A stretch of 64,000 nucleotides of DNA from JBBROS01 sp965260995 (GTDB lineage: Bacteria > Pseudomonadota > Alphaproteobacteria > Acetobacterales > Acetobacteraceae): NCBI GenBank assembly GCA_965260995.1, contig CBDHCD010000003.1, forward strand, positions 806,001 to 870,000, written 5' to 3'. Positions 1-9,058 of the stretch are shown one piece after another; the stretch's first letter is position 1; every line of letters starts with the position of its first letter. Both the position numbers and the translations under genes were made by a program. The notes beneath the pieces are model-generated. The model was given only the letters and a program-made list of their open reading frames with translations, searched no databases and was not told the origin of the DNA.

Positions 1-1920
1 GGCCAGCGGATAAGGCGCAACAATGCCGAGTCGGGCGCGATAGACGGCGATGTTCTCGATAACGCGCTGCACGTAGTTCCGGGTCTCGTTGAACGGGATC
101 ATCTCGATCCAGTCGATCATTTCGATAGCTGTCCAGGCTAGATCAGGGTAGCCAACGAGCCAGTCGATCACTCGGCTTGGTCCAGCATTGTATCCGGCGA
201 TGGCCAGCGGCAAAGCTTGTTTGAACTGGATGAGGAGGTCTGACAGGTAGGTGGCGCCGAGACGCACGTTGTAGTCGGGATCGGACGTGAGCGCTTCAAT
301 GTTGGGTGGGACACCCAGCCTGCGCGCGACCGCGGTGGCAGTCGCCGGCATCAACTGCGAGAGACCGCGGGCCCCGGCGGGGCTGGCCGCCTGCGCATCG
401 AAGCTGCTTTCCTGCCGGATCAGGCCTAGCATAACAGCCTGTTCCACCGGCGCTTCAAGCGGCATCATCGTGGGCCAGCCGGCAACGGGCAGCATCACAC
501 CATTGCTGCCGGCGCTCCGCGCGATCGCCACGGCCTGCTCGGGCAGGCCTAGCTTCAAGGCCAGGTTGGCGGCCAGCGCACGATCTACGGCATTCTCAGC
601 GAGATCGTCGAGACGCTGGAGAAAGGCTTTGGCTCGCCGCGGCTCGCCCCATGATGTCAGGAGCACAGCGACGCGGGCATTCTCCCGAGTGAGAAATGCG
701 AGCGCCTTGCCGGTGTCCCAGCCTGGGTCCTGCAAAGAGGTGATTCGTTGGGTCAACGTCGCCGCGCCATCCGTCAGGGCCAAGGCGGCGATCTGGCCGT
801 AATAGGTTGTTGGCCATCGGGCTGCCTGGACATAACTGGCTCGCGCCGCTTCAGTGTCGTTGACTGCTGCGTGGGCGCGGCCGAGCCAGTAATGGGCGCG
901 GGCTTGCGTGATCGCTGCGGGAGAGAGGCTTCGAAGACGGTTGAAGTGCCGCATGGCGTCACTGGGGCGTTCCAGCTTGCGCAAAGCGATCCAGCCGGCA
1001 AGGAAGGCTTGGTCGATCTCTCCTCCGCGGGTGGCCGCCGGAGCCGCGGCAACGGCGTAGGAGAGCGCGGCTTCGTTGTTGCGCAGCAGTCGTCGGCTCA
1101 GCAGGTTGCGTTCCACCCAGAACGCGCCGCTGCGGTCCAGGGGGGCGGCTTGCTCGGCGGCGATTCCTGGACCTGTCCAAACTCGCGCGGCGTCGGTGTC
1201 CTGGCCAGCCCGACGGTACCACCGGGCCAATTCCAACACGAGAGTAGGGCCGGCGCGAGCCGCTTCCGGCAGCGCCTGAACTCGCGCTGGAGCGGTTGGT
1301 TCATCGCGGCGCAAGGCGAGGCGGGCTTGTGCGGCCGGGCGTTGGACTGACGGCAAGCGGAGCACTTGTCGTGCTGCGGGTCCGTTCGGCGCGGACGACT
1401 CAGTCCAGGCCAAGCGGTCGAAGCGGGCCCATTGATCGTTCGGCGTGATCTGCCCGGCCCACTTACGCATGAAAGCGGCTTCGGACGATGCGTCCACAGG
1501 ACTGGTTATCCAGGCGCGCCGCGCCGCGTCAGCGGTGGGCAGATCGGCGCGGCTTTGCACATCAGCACAGTGGAGCAATGAGGGCACTGTCCGCGGGAGC
1601 TGTTGCTTGCAGATCGTTAGAACAGCGGGCTCGTCCTTGTCGACAGCGAGTGCCTCCTGAAGTCGGCGACTGAGCAAGGCTTGATTCGGCCAGTCGGGAT
1701 GCTGGGCCATGAAGGCGGCAATCTCAACGGCGCGGGCACCGTTGGGTGCGAGCAGGCGGTAATACAGGACGAGCTGCGCGGCGAGCGGGTCTGGCTCTGT
1801 CGCCGCCAGCGCTTCCGCTTCCGTCCACCTGTCGGTACGGATCGCGGCTGAGATCGGCTGAGCAACGACCGTGGTCGGCAGATAGAGCGTGATCCAGATC
1901 AGGGCAAGCAACGAGCGCAT
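1..1920 (-). CDS. slt: Soluble lytic murein transglycosylase, 3' end outside window
   Basis: This is a periplasmic enzyme that cleaves peptidoglycan glycan strands to 1,6-anhydro-muropeptides. The reading frame is open from the ATG at 1920 to the window edge (640 codons, no stop). It starts with a signal peptide (MRSLLALIWITLYLPTTVVA, then QPIS), followed by a long helical solenoid of about 430 residues rich in W, R and A. The SLT catalytic domain follows, with the catalytic Glu in RQESSFDAQA, then GARGLSQLMPATA, YLSDLL and IAGYNAGPSRV, and the conserved PFNETRNYV near the edge. Length and domain order fit the Slt70 family. Only the last few dozen residues should be missing. It is a host gene read away from the phage block. 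Confidence 0.93.
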   Translation of the reverse strand, partial: MRSLLALIWITLYLPTTVVAQPISAAIRTDRWTEAEALAATEPDPLAAQLVLYYRLLAPNGARAVEIAAFMAQHPDWPNQALLSRRLQEALAVDKDEPAVLTICKQQLPRTVPSLLHCADVQSRADLPTADAARRAWITSPVDASSEAAFMRKWAGQITPNDQWARFDRLAWTESSAPNGPAARQVLRLPSVQRPAAQARLALRRDEPTAPARVQALPEAARAGPTLVLELARWYRRAGQDTDAARVWTGPGIAAEQAAPLDRSGAFWVERNLLSRRLLRNNEAALSYAVAAAPAATRGGEIDQAFLAGWIALRKLERPSDAMRHFNRLRSLSPAAITQARAHYWLGRAHAAVNDTEAARASYVQAARWPTTYYGQIAALALTDGAATLTQRITSLQDPGWDTGKALAFLTRENARVAVLLTSWGEPRRAKAFLQRLDDLAENAVDRALAANLALKLGLPEQAVAIARSAGSNGVMLPVAGWPTMMPLEAPVEQAVMLGLIRQESSFDAQAASPAGARGLSQLMPATATAVARRLGVPPNIEALTSDPDYNVRLGATYLSDLLIQFKQALPLAIAGYNAGPSRVIDWLVGYPDLAWTAIEMIDWIEMIPFNETRNYVQRVIENIAVYRARLGIVAPYPLA

Positions 1921-2135
1921 GATTAGTGCTAGCAGCTAGCGATGTTTGTCACCAATGTGTTCGCCTCTGTTATGATGTAATACAGCCCCTAGCTATTGAA
2001 AAAGCCTAAAGCATTGTAAAACTGTATGATATTGTCTTATGTGATGAGAACTTCGAACTACATCAGTTTCCAATCTTAGACGCCAATGATAAGCAACACC
2101 TGCGCCATCTAAATCTCAAGAAACGATTCTAATTT

Positions 2136-2495
2136 CTAGTAGCGTCCATAATATCCTGGAGGGGCATAGTATCCGGGGGGTGGATAGTACGAATAAGCTG
2201 TGGGTGGATAATAGGCGGGAGGGGGAGCGTAGACCACGGGCGGTGGAGAGTAGATTACTCGCGGGGGCGCAGAGTAGGGCGAAGCGAGGAGCGCGCCGAC
2301 ACCTAAGCCAAGCAAGGCACCGCCAACCACTGCGCCAGCACCTATGCCGCGATGATGATAACCGTAACCGCCGCCATAGCCTCGGCCGTAGCCACCCCTA
2401 TACCAGTCGGCCTGCGCCGACGTGGAACTCAGCGTCAAGGCCGTTGCAAGAGAAATGGCAGCAACAACACGGAGGCTGGCGACGGAACGGGACAT
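2136..2495 (-). CDS. Small secreted Gly/Tyr/Pro-rich protein
   Basis: The product is 119 aa. It has a clear signal peptide ending in SAQA before DWYRGG. A Gly/Tyr-rich stretch (RGYGGGYGYHHRG) follows, then a glycine-zipper-like hydrophobic segment (GAGAVVGGALLGLGVGALL) and a tail of PPPxxYYPP repeats. Proteins of this build are common in Acetobacteraceae and rhizobia as envelope proteins of unknown role. The glycine-zipper segment suggests membrane association. It is transcribed away from the phage block, so its promoter lies in 2496-2725. No function can be assigned. Confidence 0.8.
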   Translation of the reverse strand: MSRSVASLRVVAAISLATALTLSSTSAQADWYRGGYGRGYGGGYGYHHRGIGAGAVVGGALLGLGVGALLASPYSAPPRVIYSPPPVVYAPPPAYYPPTAYSYYPPPGYYAPPGYYGRY

Positions 2496-2725
2496 CGGGG
2501 CACCTATGTGAAACCGATCTAACTTTACGAGACTATATCATAGCTAAGCTCGATGCGTGGCGATTTTAAGGCGGCCGACCGACAAAACGGAAACGCAATA
2601 CTAGGAAAAATTGCCTTGCGTTCCGCCCCAGGAATCGGTAGAAAAGGATGTAGGGTCGGCGTTCAGCAGGTGCGGACGTTGGTTGCCCTGCATTCATTCA
2701 ATGTGAGGCTGCTGATGGGGACGGT

Positions 2726-2923
2726 ATGGCCGAACTCTCGCCGTTGTCTGTTCTGTTGACGGTGATGCGGCAGCGATGGGCGGCGGGAGATCTGGAAGGA
2801 GCGGTCGCGTTGGCGAAGGTCGCAGCACCATACATGCATGGGAAAGCGCCTGCAGCACGGCCGTTCGGCGACTTGGCTGCTGTGGCGGATGACGACCTTG
2901 AAGGATGGTGCAGTTCAAGCTGA
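2726..2923 (+). CDS. Small protein at head of packaging genes, possible small terminase
   Basis: This is a 65-aa protein starting at an ATG and ending inside the first codons of the large terminase, with a 35-bp overlap. It contains the helical segment MRQRWAAGDLEGAVALAKVA followed by APYMHGKAP and an acidic tail (DLAAVADDDLEGW). Position and length suggest the DNA-recognition (small) terminase partner or a reduced version of it. I see no helix-turn-helix that would prove this. The coupling overlap with the terminase supports co-translation. Confidence 0.55.
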   Translation: MAELSPLSVLLTVMRQRWAAGDLEGAVALAKVAAPYMHGKAPAARPFGDLAAVADDDLEGWCSSS

Positions 2924-4280
2924 GAGGCGGCTACGGACGCAAATCCGGGGAAGCTTGGCTGACTGGGCGGCGTTGGCGCTCGCGCCGCAAGGGCTCAGCC
3001 CGGCGCGGCATCACCGGTTGATGATCGACGAACTGCAAGGATTGGCGAGCGGCCGGTGGGATCGGCTGATGCTGTTGCTGCCGCCTGGCTCGGCTAAGTC
3101 GACCTACACCAGTCTGGTGTTTCCGCCGTGGTTCCTGGCGCAGAAGCCTGGAGCGCACATCATCGCGGCGAGTCATACGGCCAGCCTGGCTTGGGAGTTC
3201 GGGCGGGGCGTCAGAGGGTTGATTTCAGAGCACAAGGCGAGGCTCGGACTGGTGATGGACCCGAGCAGCCGGGCCGCGGGACGGTTCGGGCTCGTCGGTG
3301 GCGGAAGCTATTTCGCCACTGGCGTACGCGGCCCTATCACCGGGCGGCGCGCCGACCTGCTGATCATCGATGACCCGGTCAAGAGTCAGCGCGAGGCGGA
3401 CAGTGCGGCGGCGCGGGAGCACCTGTGGAACTGGTTCCGGTCCGATTTGGTCACGCGGCTCAAACCGGGCGGGCGAATCGTGTTGGTAATGACGCGATGG
3501 CATCCGGACGACCTAGGAGGGCGATTGCTCGCCAGCGACGATGGATGGCGCGTTCTGCGTTTGCCGGCACTGGCGGAGGGCGACGACCCGCTCGGCCGCG
3601 CACCAGGAGAGGCGCTTTGGCCGGAGTGGGAAGGTAAGGCCGGACTGTCCCGCAAGCGGCTCGCGTTGGGAGAGCGTGCGTTCTCGGCGCTGTTCCAGCA
3701 GTCGCCGCGCGTGGCGGGCGGCCGGCTGTTCCAAGTCAAGCGTCTCGCGGTTGCGGACGACGTTCTGCCGGGGCCGAGCGTGAGGGCCTGGGATCTGGCT
3801 GCCAGCGAGCAAGGTGGCGACTGGACAGTGGGGGTCCGGCTCTGCCGCGGGACGGAGGGGCTGTTTCAAGTCGCGGACGTGGTGCGTTTGCAGGGTGGGC
3901 CGGAGGCGGTCGTGCAAGCGATCCGGGCGACGGCGGAGCGAGACGGCCCTGACGTTCCGATCGGGCTGCCGCAAGACCCTGGCCAAGCCGGGCGGGCGCA
4001 AGTGGCCTTCCTGACGGCGCGGCTGGCTGGGTGGCGCGTGATGAGCAGTCCGGAAAGCGGGGCGAAGGCGACACGGGCCATGCCAGTGGCGAGCCAGGTA
4101 AACGCGGGAACCTTGAACATACTACGCGGCGATTGGAATCGCATGTTCCTGGAAGAATTGCAGGATTTTCCCGGGGGAGCCAAGGATGACCAAGTCGATG
4201 CGTTGGCCCGGGCGTTCGCGATGCTGGTCGAAATGCCGGCGCCGGGCCGGATGACTCGCGTGCGCTGGGGCGAGCGTTAG
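2889..4280 (+). CDS. Phage terminase large subunit
   Basis: This is the ATP-driven DNA packaging motor with a headful or cutting nuclease (463 aa). The ATPase domain shows a Walker A-like loop in LLLPPGSAKSTYTSLVFPPW and a Walker B in ADLLIIDDPV, with ITGRRAD just before it. A coupling motif follows in RIVLVMTRWHPDDLGG. The C-terminal RNase H-like nuclease has acidic residues in RAWDLAASEQGGDWTVGV and a final acidic motif in KDDQVDALARAFA. I chose the ATG at 2889; a longer frame from 2838 would overlap the preceding gene much more and starts with non-conserved sequence. The gene precedes the portal by 34 bp. Confidence 0.93.
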   Translation: MTTLKDGAVQAERRLRTQIRGSLADWAALALAPQGLSPARHHRLMIDELQGLASGRWDRLMLLLPPGSAKSTYTSLVFPPWFLAQKPGAHIIAASHTASLAWEFGRGVRGLISEHKARLGLVMDPSSRAAGRFGLVGGGSYFATGVRGPITGRRADLLIIDDPVKSQREADSAAAREHLWNWFRSDLVTRLKPGGRIVLVMTRWHPDDLGGRLLASDDGWRVLRLPALAEGDDPLGRAPGEALWPEWEGKAGLSRKRLALGERAFSALFQQSPRVAGGRLFQVKRLAVADDVLPGPSVRAWDLAASEQGGDWTVGVRLCRGTEGLFQVADVVRLQGGPEAVVQAIRATAERDGPDVPIGLPQDPGQAGRAQVAFLTARLAGWRVMSSPESGAKATRAMPVASQVNAGTLNILRGDWNRMFLEELQDFPGGAKDDQVDALARAFAMLVEMPAPGRMTRVRWGER

Positions 4281-4314
4281 CTTTTCGTAGGAAGATAAAC
4301 TTTGGTGAGATGGC

Positions 4315-5676
4315 ATGTTCCAGACGATCTGTGACTTGATTCCGGTCGATCCGGACTGCTCGGCGCGGGTCAGGCGGCTGGACGTGATGCGGCGGGTGTT
4401 GGACGGTACATTGTATGATGTACTGCCTTACGAGTTCCATGATGAGCGGTCGTCTTCGGGAGAGTATATTCCGCTTCGGCGGCGGCGGCCGAGCGTACGT
4501 TACGCGCTGGCCCGGGTCGTGGTGGAGGACAGCGTCGCGTTGCTGTTCAGCGAAGGGCATTTCCCAACCATCACCAGTCCGGACAAAGCCGTGCGCCGGG
4601 CGATGGGAGAGATCGCGCGGGAGTGCCGGCTGAACCAGGTGATGGTTGAAGCAGCCATGCGGGGAAGCATCGGCAGCGCCTGCATCCTGATGCGGATCCT
4701 GCGGGGGCGCGTGTTCCTGGAGGTGCTGGATACGGTGTGGCTGACGCCGACCTGGGATCCGGAGGCCCCGGACACGCTGATGAGCGTGGTCGAGCGATAT
4801 AAAGTGCCGGGCGCGGACTTGGTCGCGGCGGGGTATGAGATCGTCGAGCCTCAAGCGATGTATTGGTTCACGCGGCGCTGGGATGGCGAAGCGGAGACGT
4901 GGTTCTTGCCGCAAGCGCTTGGAGCGCGAGGCGAGATGGAGGTGGACGCGGCGCGGACAGTGCGGCACGGGCTCGGGTTCGTGCCGCTGGTCTGGATCCG
5001 CAACCTACCGGGGGGGATCGCGCCGGACGGGGCTTGCACATTCCGGGCGGCGGTCGAGACGGGGATCGAGATCGACTACCAGCTCAGCCAAGCGGGGCGG
5101 GGGCTGAAATATTCGTCAGACCCGACGCTGCTGATCAAGGAGCCTGCCGGGCTCGATGGCGAGCTGGTGCGGAGCGCGGGCAACGCCCTGGTGGTGAGCG
5201 AGAAAGGGGATGCGCGGCTGCTGGAGATCGGCGGCACGGCGGCCGGGGCGGTGCTGGACTACGTTCGGGTGCTGCGGGAGCTGGCGCTGGAAGGGGTGCA
5301 CGGCAACAGGGTGGATGCGAGCCGGTTGGGTGCGCCGGCCTCAGGAAGGGCGCTCGAGCTGATGAACCAGGGGCTGGTTTGGCTGGCAGACAACTTGAGG
5401 GTCAGTTACGGCGAGGGCGGGTTGTTGCCGTTGTGCCGGATGATCATGCGGGCAGGGGCGCTTTATCCATTGCGGATCGGCGGACGATTGCTGGAGGCGC
5501 TGGATGCGGACGCGGCGCTGAAACTGATCTGGCCGCCTTGGTATCCGGCGAGCAGCGAGGACCGGGCACGCGATGCAACGACGCTGCTGATGCTGGCGGA
5601 GGCGGGGCAGCTTCGGCCGGAGGTGGTGCAGCGGTGGCTCGAGGCCGATTGGGGCGACATGGGAGAGAAAGCATGA
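4315..5676 (+). CDS. Phage portal protein (SPP1 gp6-like)
   Basis: This 453-aa protein would form the dodecameric ring through which DNA enters and leaves the capsid. Length and pattern fit the SPP1 gp6/DUF-type portal family: an N-terminal wing with YIPLRRRRPSVRYALARVVVE, a central beta region (RGRVFLEVLDTVWLTPTWDP), the tunnel helix region around DYQLSQAGRGLKYSSDPTL, and the C-terminal SGRALELMNQGLVWLADNLR. It follows the terminase directly and overlaps the next gene by 4 bp (ATGA). The identification rests on family resemblance plus position. Confidence 0.87.
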   Translation: MFQTICDLIPVDPDCSARVRRLDVMRRVLDGTLYDVLPYEFHDERSSSGEYIPLRRRRPSVRYALARVVVEDSVALLFSEGHFPTITSPDKAVRRAMGEIARECRLNQVMVEAAMRGSIGSACILMRILRGRVFLEVLDTVWLTPTWDPEAPDTLMSVVERYKVPGADLVAAGYEIVEPQAMYWFTRRWDGEAETWFLPQALGARGEMEVDAARTVRHGLGFVPLVWIRNLPGGIAPDGACTFRAAVETGIEIDYQLSQAGRGLKYSSDPTLLIKEPAGLDGELVRSAGNALVVSEKGDARLLEIGGTAAGAVLDYVRVLRELALEGVHGNRVDASRLGAPASGRALELMNQGLVWLADNLRVSYGEGGLLPLCRMIMRAGALYPLRIGGRLLEALDADAALKLIWPPWYPASSEDRARDATTLLMLAEAGQLRPEVVQRWLEADWGDMGEKA

Positions 5677-6038
5677 GCGAGGACGTTCGACCGACCGTTG
5701 AGCCGGTGGTTGAGGACCGGGTGGCGGAGATCACGGCGTTGCGGGCGCGGTTGCTGCAGGCGGAACTGCGGACGGAGGCTGTGCGCGCGGGAATGGTTGA
5801 TCTCGACGGCGTGAAGCTGATCGATCCGACCACCGTCGCGGTGAACGACGCGGGGGATCTGGCAGATGGGGCCGGGGTGATGGCGGCGTTGCGGGCGGCG
5901 AAGCCTTGGCTGTTCGGACGAAACAGCAGCAGCGCGGCGCAAGCGCCGCGGGCGGAGCCGCCGAAGGCAAAAAAGGCGATGGACATGACCTTGGATGAGT
6001 GGAAGGCGGCGCGGGCCGAGCTGTTGCGGCGGCGATAG
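5673..6038 (+). CDS. Probable capsid scaffold protein
   Basis: This is a 121-aa highly charged protein whose ATG overlaps the portal stop codon (ATGA). The N-terminal third is a predicted coiled coil (DRVAEITALRARLLQAELRT). A conserved-looking centre (AGMVDLDGVKLIDPT) and a Lys-rich tail (PKAKKAMDMTLDEWKAAR) follow. Small coiled-coil proteins between portal and major capsid genes usually act as internal scaffolds that guide capsid assembly. The sequence also resembles GP20-type scaffolds. The role is inferred from position and build. Confidence 0.65.
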   Translation: MSEDVRPTVEPVVEDRVAEITALRARLLQAELRTEAVRAGMVDLDGVKLIDPTTVAVNDAGDLADGAGVMAALRAAKPWLFGRNSSSAAQAPRAEPPKAKKAMDMTLDEWKAARAELLRRR

Positions 6039-6485
6039 ATGCTGATGATTCGAGGGCTGGCTGCGTGGCGCGAGCGGCTGGAGCAGGTGCGAGCCGACGC
6101 GGTGATGGCGGCGGCGCTGGCCGAACAAGCGGACAAGATGGCGGAGGCGGTGCGAGCCGGGCTGCTCAACACGCCGGGCACGGCGGACCACGAACGGCCT
6201 TGGGAACGGACCGGGGCGTTGCGGGAGAGCGTCGGGTCGGTGACGGAAGGGATGTCGGCGGCGGTTGGCAGCTCTGATGCGGCAGCAGCGCCGCAAGAGC
6301 TTGGAACGGCCACGATTCCGGCCCGGCCGTTCCTGGCGCCTGTCGCGTCGGGAATGGGGAAGGGAGTTGCCCAGGCGATCGGAGCGGTCATGGCAGGCGC
6401 CTTGGACGGGCGCCAGAGTGGACAAGCTCCTGCACAGATCACGGTCGCCAGTTCAGGTCAGCAGCCATCAGTTGCGAGTAAATAG
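6039..6485 (+). CDS. HK97 gp10-like tail completion / neck protein
   Basis: This is a 148-aa protein starting one base after the scaffold stop. It has the layout of the HK97-gp10 family: an N-terminal helix (MLMIRGLAAWRERLEQVRAD), a central GALRESVG turn, and a C-terminal GTATIPARPFLAPV signature. The family PxRPFL motif is clear here. These proteins join the head connector to the tail tube. Finding it upstream of the capsid gene is less usual than downstream of it. A putative sigma70 promoter and a terminator follow at once. Confidence 0.72.
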   Translation: MLMIRGLAAWRERLEQVRADAVMAAALAEQADKMAEAVRAGLLNTPGTADHERPWERTGALRESVGSVTEGMSAAVGSSDAAAAPQELGTATIPARPFLAPVASGMGKGVAQAIGAVMAGALDGRQSGQAPAQITVASSGQQPSVASK

Positions 6486-6493
6486 GAAAATAA

Positions 6494-6524
6494 GCTTGAC
6501 ATGACGCCCCAGTAAACGGATACA
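6494..6524 (+). promoter_or_regulatory. Putative sigma70 promoter before capsid gene
   Basis: A perfect -35 hexamer TTGACA lies at 6494-6499 and a -10 candidate TACACT at 6519-6524, with a 19-bp spacer. Using GATACA at 6517-6522 instead gives 17 bp. Transcription would begin near 6531, about 60 bp before a strong intrinsic terminator. The spacing is longer than ideal. Confidence 0.5.
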
Positions 6525-6590
6525 CTCGCGTTATGATGGCGGGGATCACGTAAGACGGCACCCTGTCGCGATTAGAGCAAGGGCAAGTTC

Positions 6591-6623
6591 ACCCGGCCAC
6601 CTTCTCGGTGCGCCGGGTTTTTT
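6591..6623 (+). terminator. Intrinsic terminator or attenuator upstream of major capsid gene
   Basis: CCCGGC at 6592-6597 pairs with GCCGGG at 6612-6617. The inner bases CACC (6598-6601) pair with GGTG (6607-6610), with one bulged C, and six T follow at 6618-6623. With the promoter at 6494-6524 this would make a transcript of about 90 nt. That transcript starts with the tiny frame MMAGIT-stop (6531-6551). The capsid gene ribosome site lies just past the terminator, so the hairpin may attenuate capsid transcription or end a small RNA. Confidence 0.75.
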
Positions 6624-6648
6624 GTGTTCGCAGAAAGGATGGCGACTG

Positions 6649-7971
6649 ATGGGGATCTCGAATTTTCCGGTGGCGCTACAATCGATCCTGCAACAAGGTT
6701 TTTTGGAGCGGGAATTCCAGCAGGCGCTGCACTCGCGGCTGGGCTATCGGGCGTGCGCGGATCGGCAGGCGTTCTCGGTCGGGATCGGCGAGACGCTGAC
6801 GAAAACACGGGCGGGGTTGAAGCCTTCGGTGACGACGCCGGTGCCGGCGGCGGCGAACGTGAACTTGGACAACGGGTTGGTGCCGACCGGGTGGAGCGTC
6901 GAGCAATTCACCCTGACGATCAACCATTACGCGGCGACGACAGACCTGAACATGGTCACGAGCCGGGTGGGGATCGACTCGCAGTTCCTGCTGAATGCGG
7001 CGATCAACGGGGAGCAGGCGGCGCGGAGCCTGGACGAGCTGGCGCGTAATGCTTTGTTCGCGCCGTATTTCGGCGGGAACACGCGGGTGCGGACGGCTTT
7101 GGGGTCGGCCGGGGCGGTCGTGACGGTGGATGACCTGCGCGGGTTCACGATGACGTTCGTGAATGGGGTGCAAAGCCCGGTGGGTGGAACAACGAACCTG
7201 ACCGTGACGGTGGGGGCCGGGGTCTACACGCTAATCGGGACGACGGTGGACAGCGTGAACGTCAGCACTGCGCCGGGCGGAATTTCCGGGACGCTGACGT
7301 TCAGCTCGAACGTGAGCGTGTCGGACGGAGCGCTGGGCAGCCCGGTGCAGGCTGCGAACGCGAGCACGGTCGTCCGGCCGAACGGGCGAACGAGCACGGC
7401 AGGGCTCGTGGCGGGTGACGCGCTGACCATGGGCCCGTTGCTGGATGCGGTGAGCAAGCTTCGGATGAACGCGGTGCCGGAGATCGATGGCGCATACAAT
7501 TGCTACCTCGACCCTGTGAGCGCGCGGCAGTTGTTCGCAGACAATGATTTCCGACAGTTGTTCATGGGAGCGACGAGCGCGAACCAGGTGTTCCGCGCGG
7601 GAATGGTCAATAATTTCCTTGGACTGCGGTTTGTGCCGACGACTGAGGCATACGTGCAGCCGCACCCGACAATCGCGGGAGCCATGGTGCGGCGACCGAT
7701 CGTGGTGGGCCAGGGGGCGTTGATCGAGGGCGATTTCGCGGGGATGGCGGCGCAGGACGTGGTGCCGGCGGACAGCATCGTCAGTGTGGTGGACGGGATC
7801 GCGATGGTGACGCGCGAGCCGATCGATCGGCTGCAGCAGATCATCGCGCAGAGCTGGTACTGGATCGGCGGGTTCTGCGCGCCGAGCGACACGACGACCA
7901 ATCCGAGCGTGGTGCCGACGGCAACGAACGCTGCCTACAAGCGGGCGGTGATGATCGAGCATCTTGGCTAG
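6649..7971 (+). CDS. Major capsid protein
   Basis: This 440-aa protein sits where the main coat protein belongs. I chose the ATG at 6649 because AAAGGA lies 9 bases upstream; an upstream TTG at 6622 falls in the terminator. Visible features are QGFLEREFQQALHSRLGYR near the N-terminus and SVEQFTLTINHYAATTDLNM in the core. An inserted beta-rich Ig-like stretch of about 80 residues starts at TTNLTVTVGAGVYTL, and the C-terminus holds ADNDFRQLFMGATSANQVFR. The insertion probably forms a surface domain on the capsid. No maturation protease gene is seen nearby, so the protein may not be cleaved. Confidence 0.82.
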   Translation: MGISNFPVALQSILQQGFLEREFQQALHSRLGYRACADRQAFSVGIGETLTKTRAGLKPSVTTPVPAAANVNLDNGLVPTGWSVEQFTLTINHYAATTDLNMVTSRVGIDSQFLLNAAINGEQAARSLDELARNALFAPYFGGNTRVRTALGSAGAVVTVDDLRGFTMTFVNGVQSPVGGTTNLTVTVGAGVYTLIGTTVDSVNVSTAPGGISGTLTFSSNVSVSDGALGSPVQAANASTVVRPNGRTSTAGLVAGDALTMGPLLDAVSKLRMNAVPEIDGAYNCYLDPVSARQLFADNDFRQLFMGATSANQVFRAGMVNNFLGLRFVPTTEAYVQPHPTIAGAMVRRPIVVGQGALIEGDFAGMAAQDVVPADSIVSVVDGIAMVTREPIDRLQQIIAQSWYWIGGFCAPSDTTTNPSVVPTATNAAYKRAVMIEHLG

Positions 7972-8043
7972 GACAGGATTCGTCTTTGGTTTTGAAACTG
8001 CACCAATCTTAATCGGCTGAACGCGCTTCAGGAGAACAGGCGG

Positions 8044-8424
8044 GTGTTGAGCGAAACGGAGCGGACGAACGCCCGCCGTTACCTCGGATATCCGGCCCAC
8101 GGGGCGGATGCGTCGGGCAACACGGGGTGGCAGTTCTATCAGGCGAGCGGGCCGGTCGAGTATCGGCTGAATAACTTGAACGGAACGGAAGAAGCGGTGG
8201 TTCGAGAGTATCTGGTGACGTTGGCTGTTCTGGAGCGGGCGATCCCGGAGGTGGGCGTGGGGCTGGATACTGGCTCGGCAGCTGGTTGGGTGAGGAACCC
8301 GGCCGAGCTGACCGAGAGGGGGAGGCTTTTCGACGATTGGCGACGCCGGTTCTGCGGCTTCCTAGGCGTTTCGGCAGGTCCGGGGCTGCATCAGCAAAGT
8401 GCCAACGTGACGCTGGTGGTGTGA
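8044..8424 (+). CDS. Head completion-type phage protein
   Basis: This 126-aa protein starts at GTG with AGGAG 9 bases upstream. It contains MLSETERTNARRYLGYP, a motif seen in head-tail connector and head completion proteins of alphaproteobacterial phages. QFYQASGPVEYRLNNLNGTE and an Arg-rich centre (FDDWRRRFCGFLG) follow. It lies directly after the capsid gene, where gp15/gp16-type connector proteins are encoded. The assignment is by position and helix-rich composition only. Confidence 0.5.
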   Translation: MLSETERTNARRYLGYPAHGADASGNTGWQFYQASGPVEYRLNNLNGTEEAVVREYLVTLAVLERAIPEVGVGLDTGSAAGWVRNPAELTERGRLFDDWRRRFCGFLGVSAGPGLHQQSANVTLVV

Positions 8425-8425
8425 G

Positions 8426-9058
8426 ATGGACGCCGTATCGCTGCAGGATCGGCTGAGCCGCGGGATGGGGGCGGCAGCGCGCGTGTTCGGGATGCCGAAC
8501 GACTTGTATCGGCCGCGAGGAACTGATGATCCGCTGAAGCCGGAAAAGCAGGTGCTTCGGCTTCCGGCGGCGTTCGACTGGGGCGATCCTGGATATCGGC
8601 GGCCTCGAGGATATGACAGGTCGTTGCGGGGAACGTTCGATGTGGATTGCACTCAGGTGGGGGACTACTTGGTGGGGCCGCGAGGCGTGCTGTTCATCGC
8701 TGCGTCGCCACCGTTGCTACGGCCGCTTTGCGTGCTGACCAACGCGGTCCTCGATGTCGTGCGGGCAGCCGGGGCGGAAATGCCAGGGCTGAATGGCTAC
8801 GGGGGCGTGCGCGAGACGCGGTTGCGGGTCGTGCTGAGCCGGTGGCCAGCGGAGCTGACAGTCGGCGGCGAGGGCGGGCACGGGCGATTGCCGGATGACA
8901 CCGGGCAGTCGCGGTGGTCGGTGCTGCTGCCGCCGTCGCCGGTGCCGATCCAGGGCGGGGACCTGCTCCACACACATCATGGAGAGCGCTTCGTCGTGCG
9001 GACGGCGGAGCTCTCCGACTATGGGTGGCGGCTGGGGGTCCGGATGGCGGGGATCTAG
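8426..9058 (+). CDS. Uncharacterised phage head-tail junction protein
   Basis: This is a 210-aa protein. The N-terminus has MDAVSLQDRLSRGMGAAARV and the tyrosine-rich DLYRPRGTDDPL. The rest is beta-rich, with DCTQVGDYLVGPRGVLFIAA and GERFVVRTAELSDYGWRLGV. It starts two bases after its neighbour and is followed immediately by the next start (TAG then ATG). The beta-rich end resembles proteins that bridge head and tail or close the connector, but I do not recognise the family. Confidence 0.5.
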   Translation: MDAVSLQDRLSRGMGAAARVFGMPNDLYRPRGTDDPLKPEKQVLRLPAAFDWGDPGYRRPRGYDRSLRGTFDVDCTQVGDYLVGPRGVLFIAASPPLLRPLCVLTNAVLDVVRAAGAEMPGLNGYGGVRETRLRVVLSRWPAELTVGGEGGHGRLPDDTGQSRWSVLLPPSPVPIQGGDLLHTHHGERFVVRTAELSDYGWRLGVRMAGI

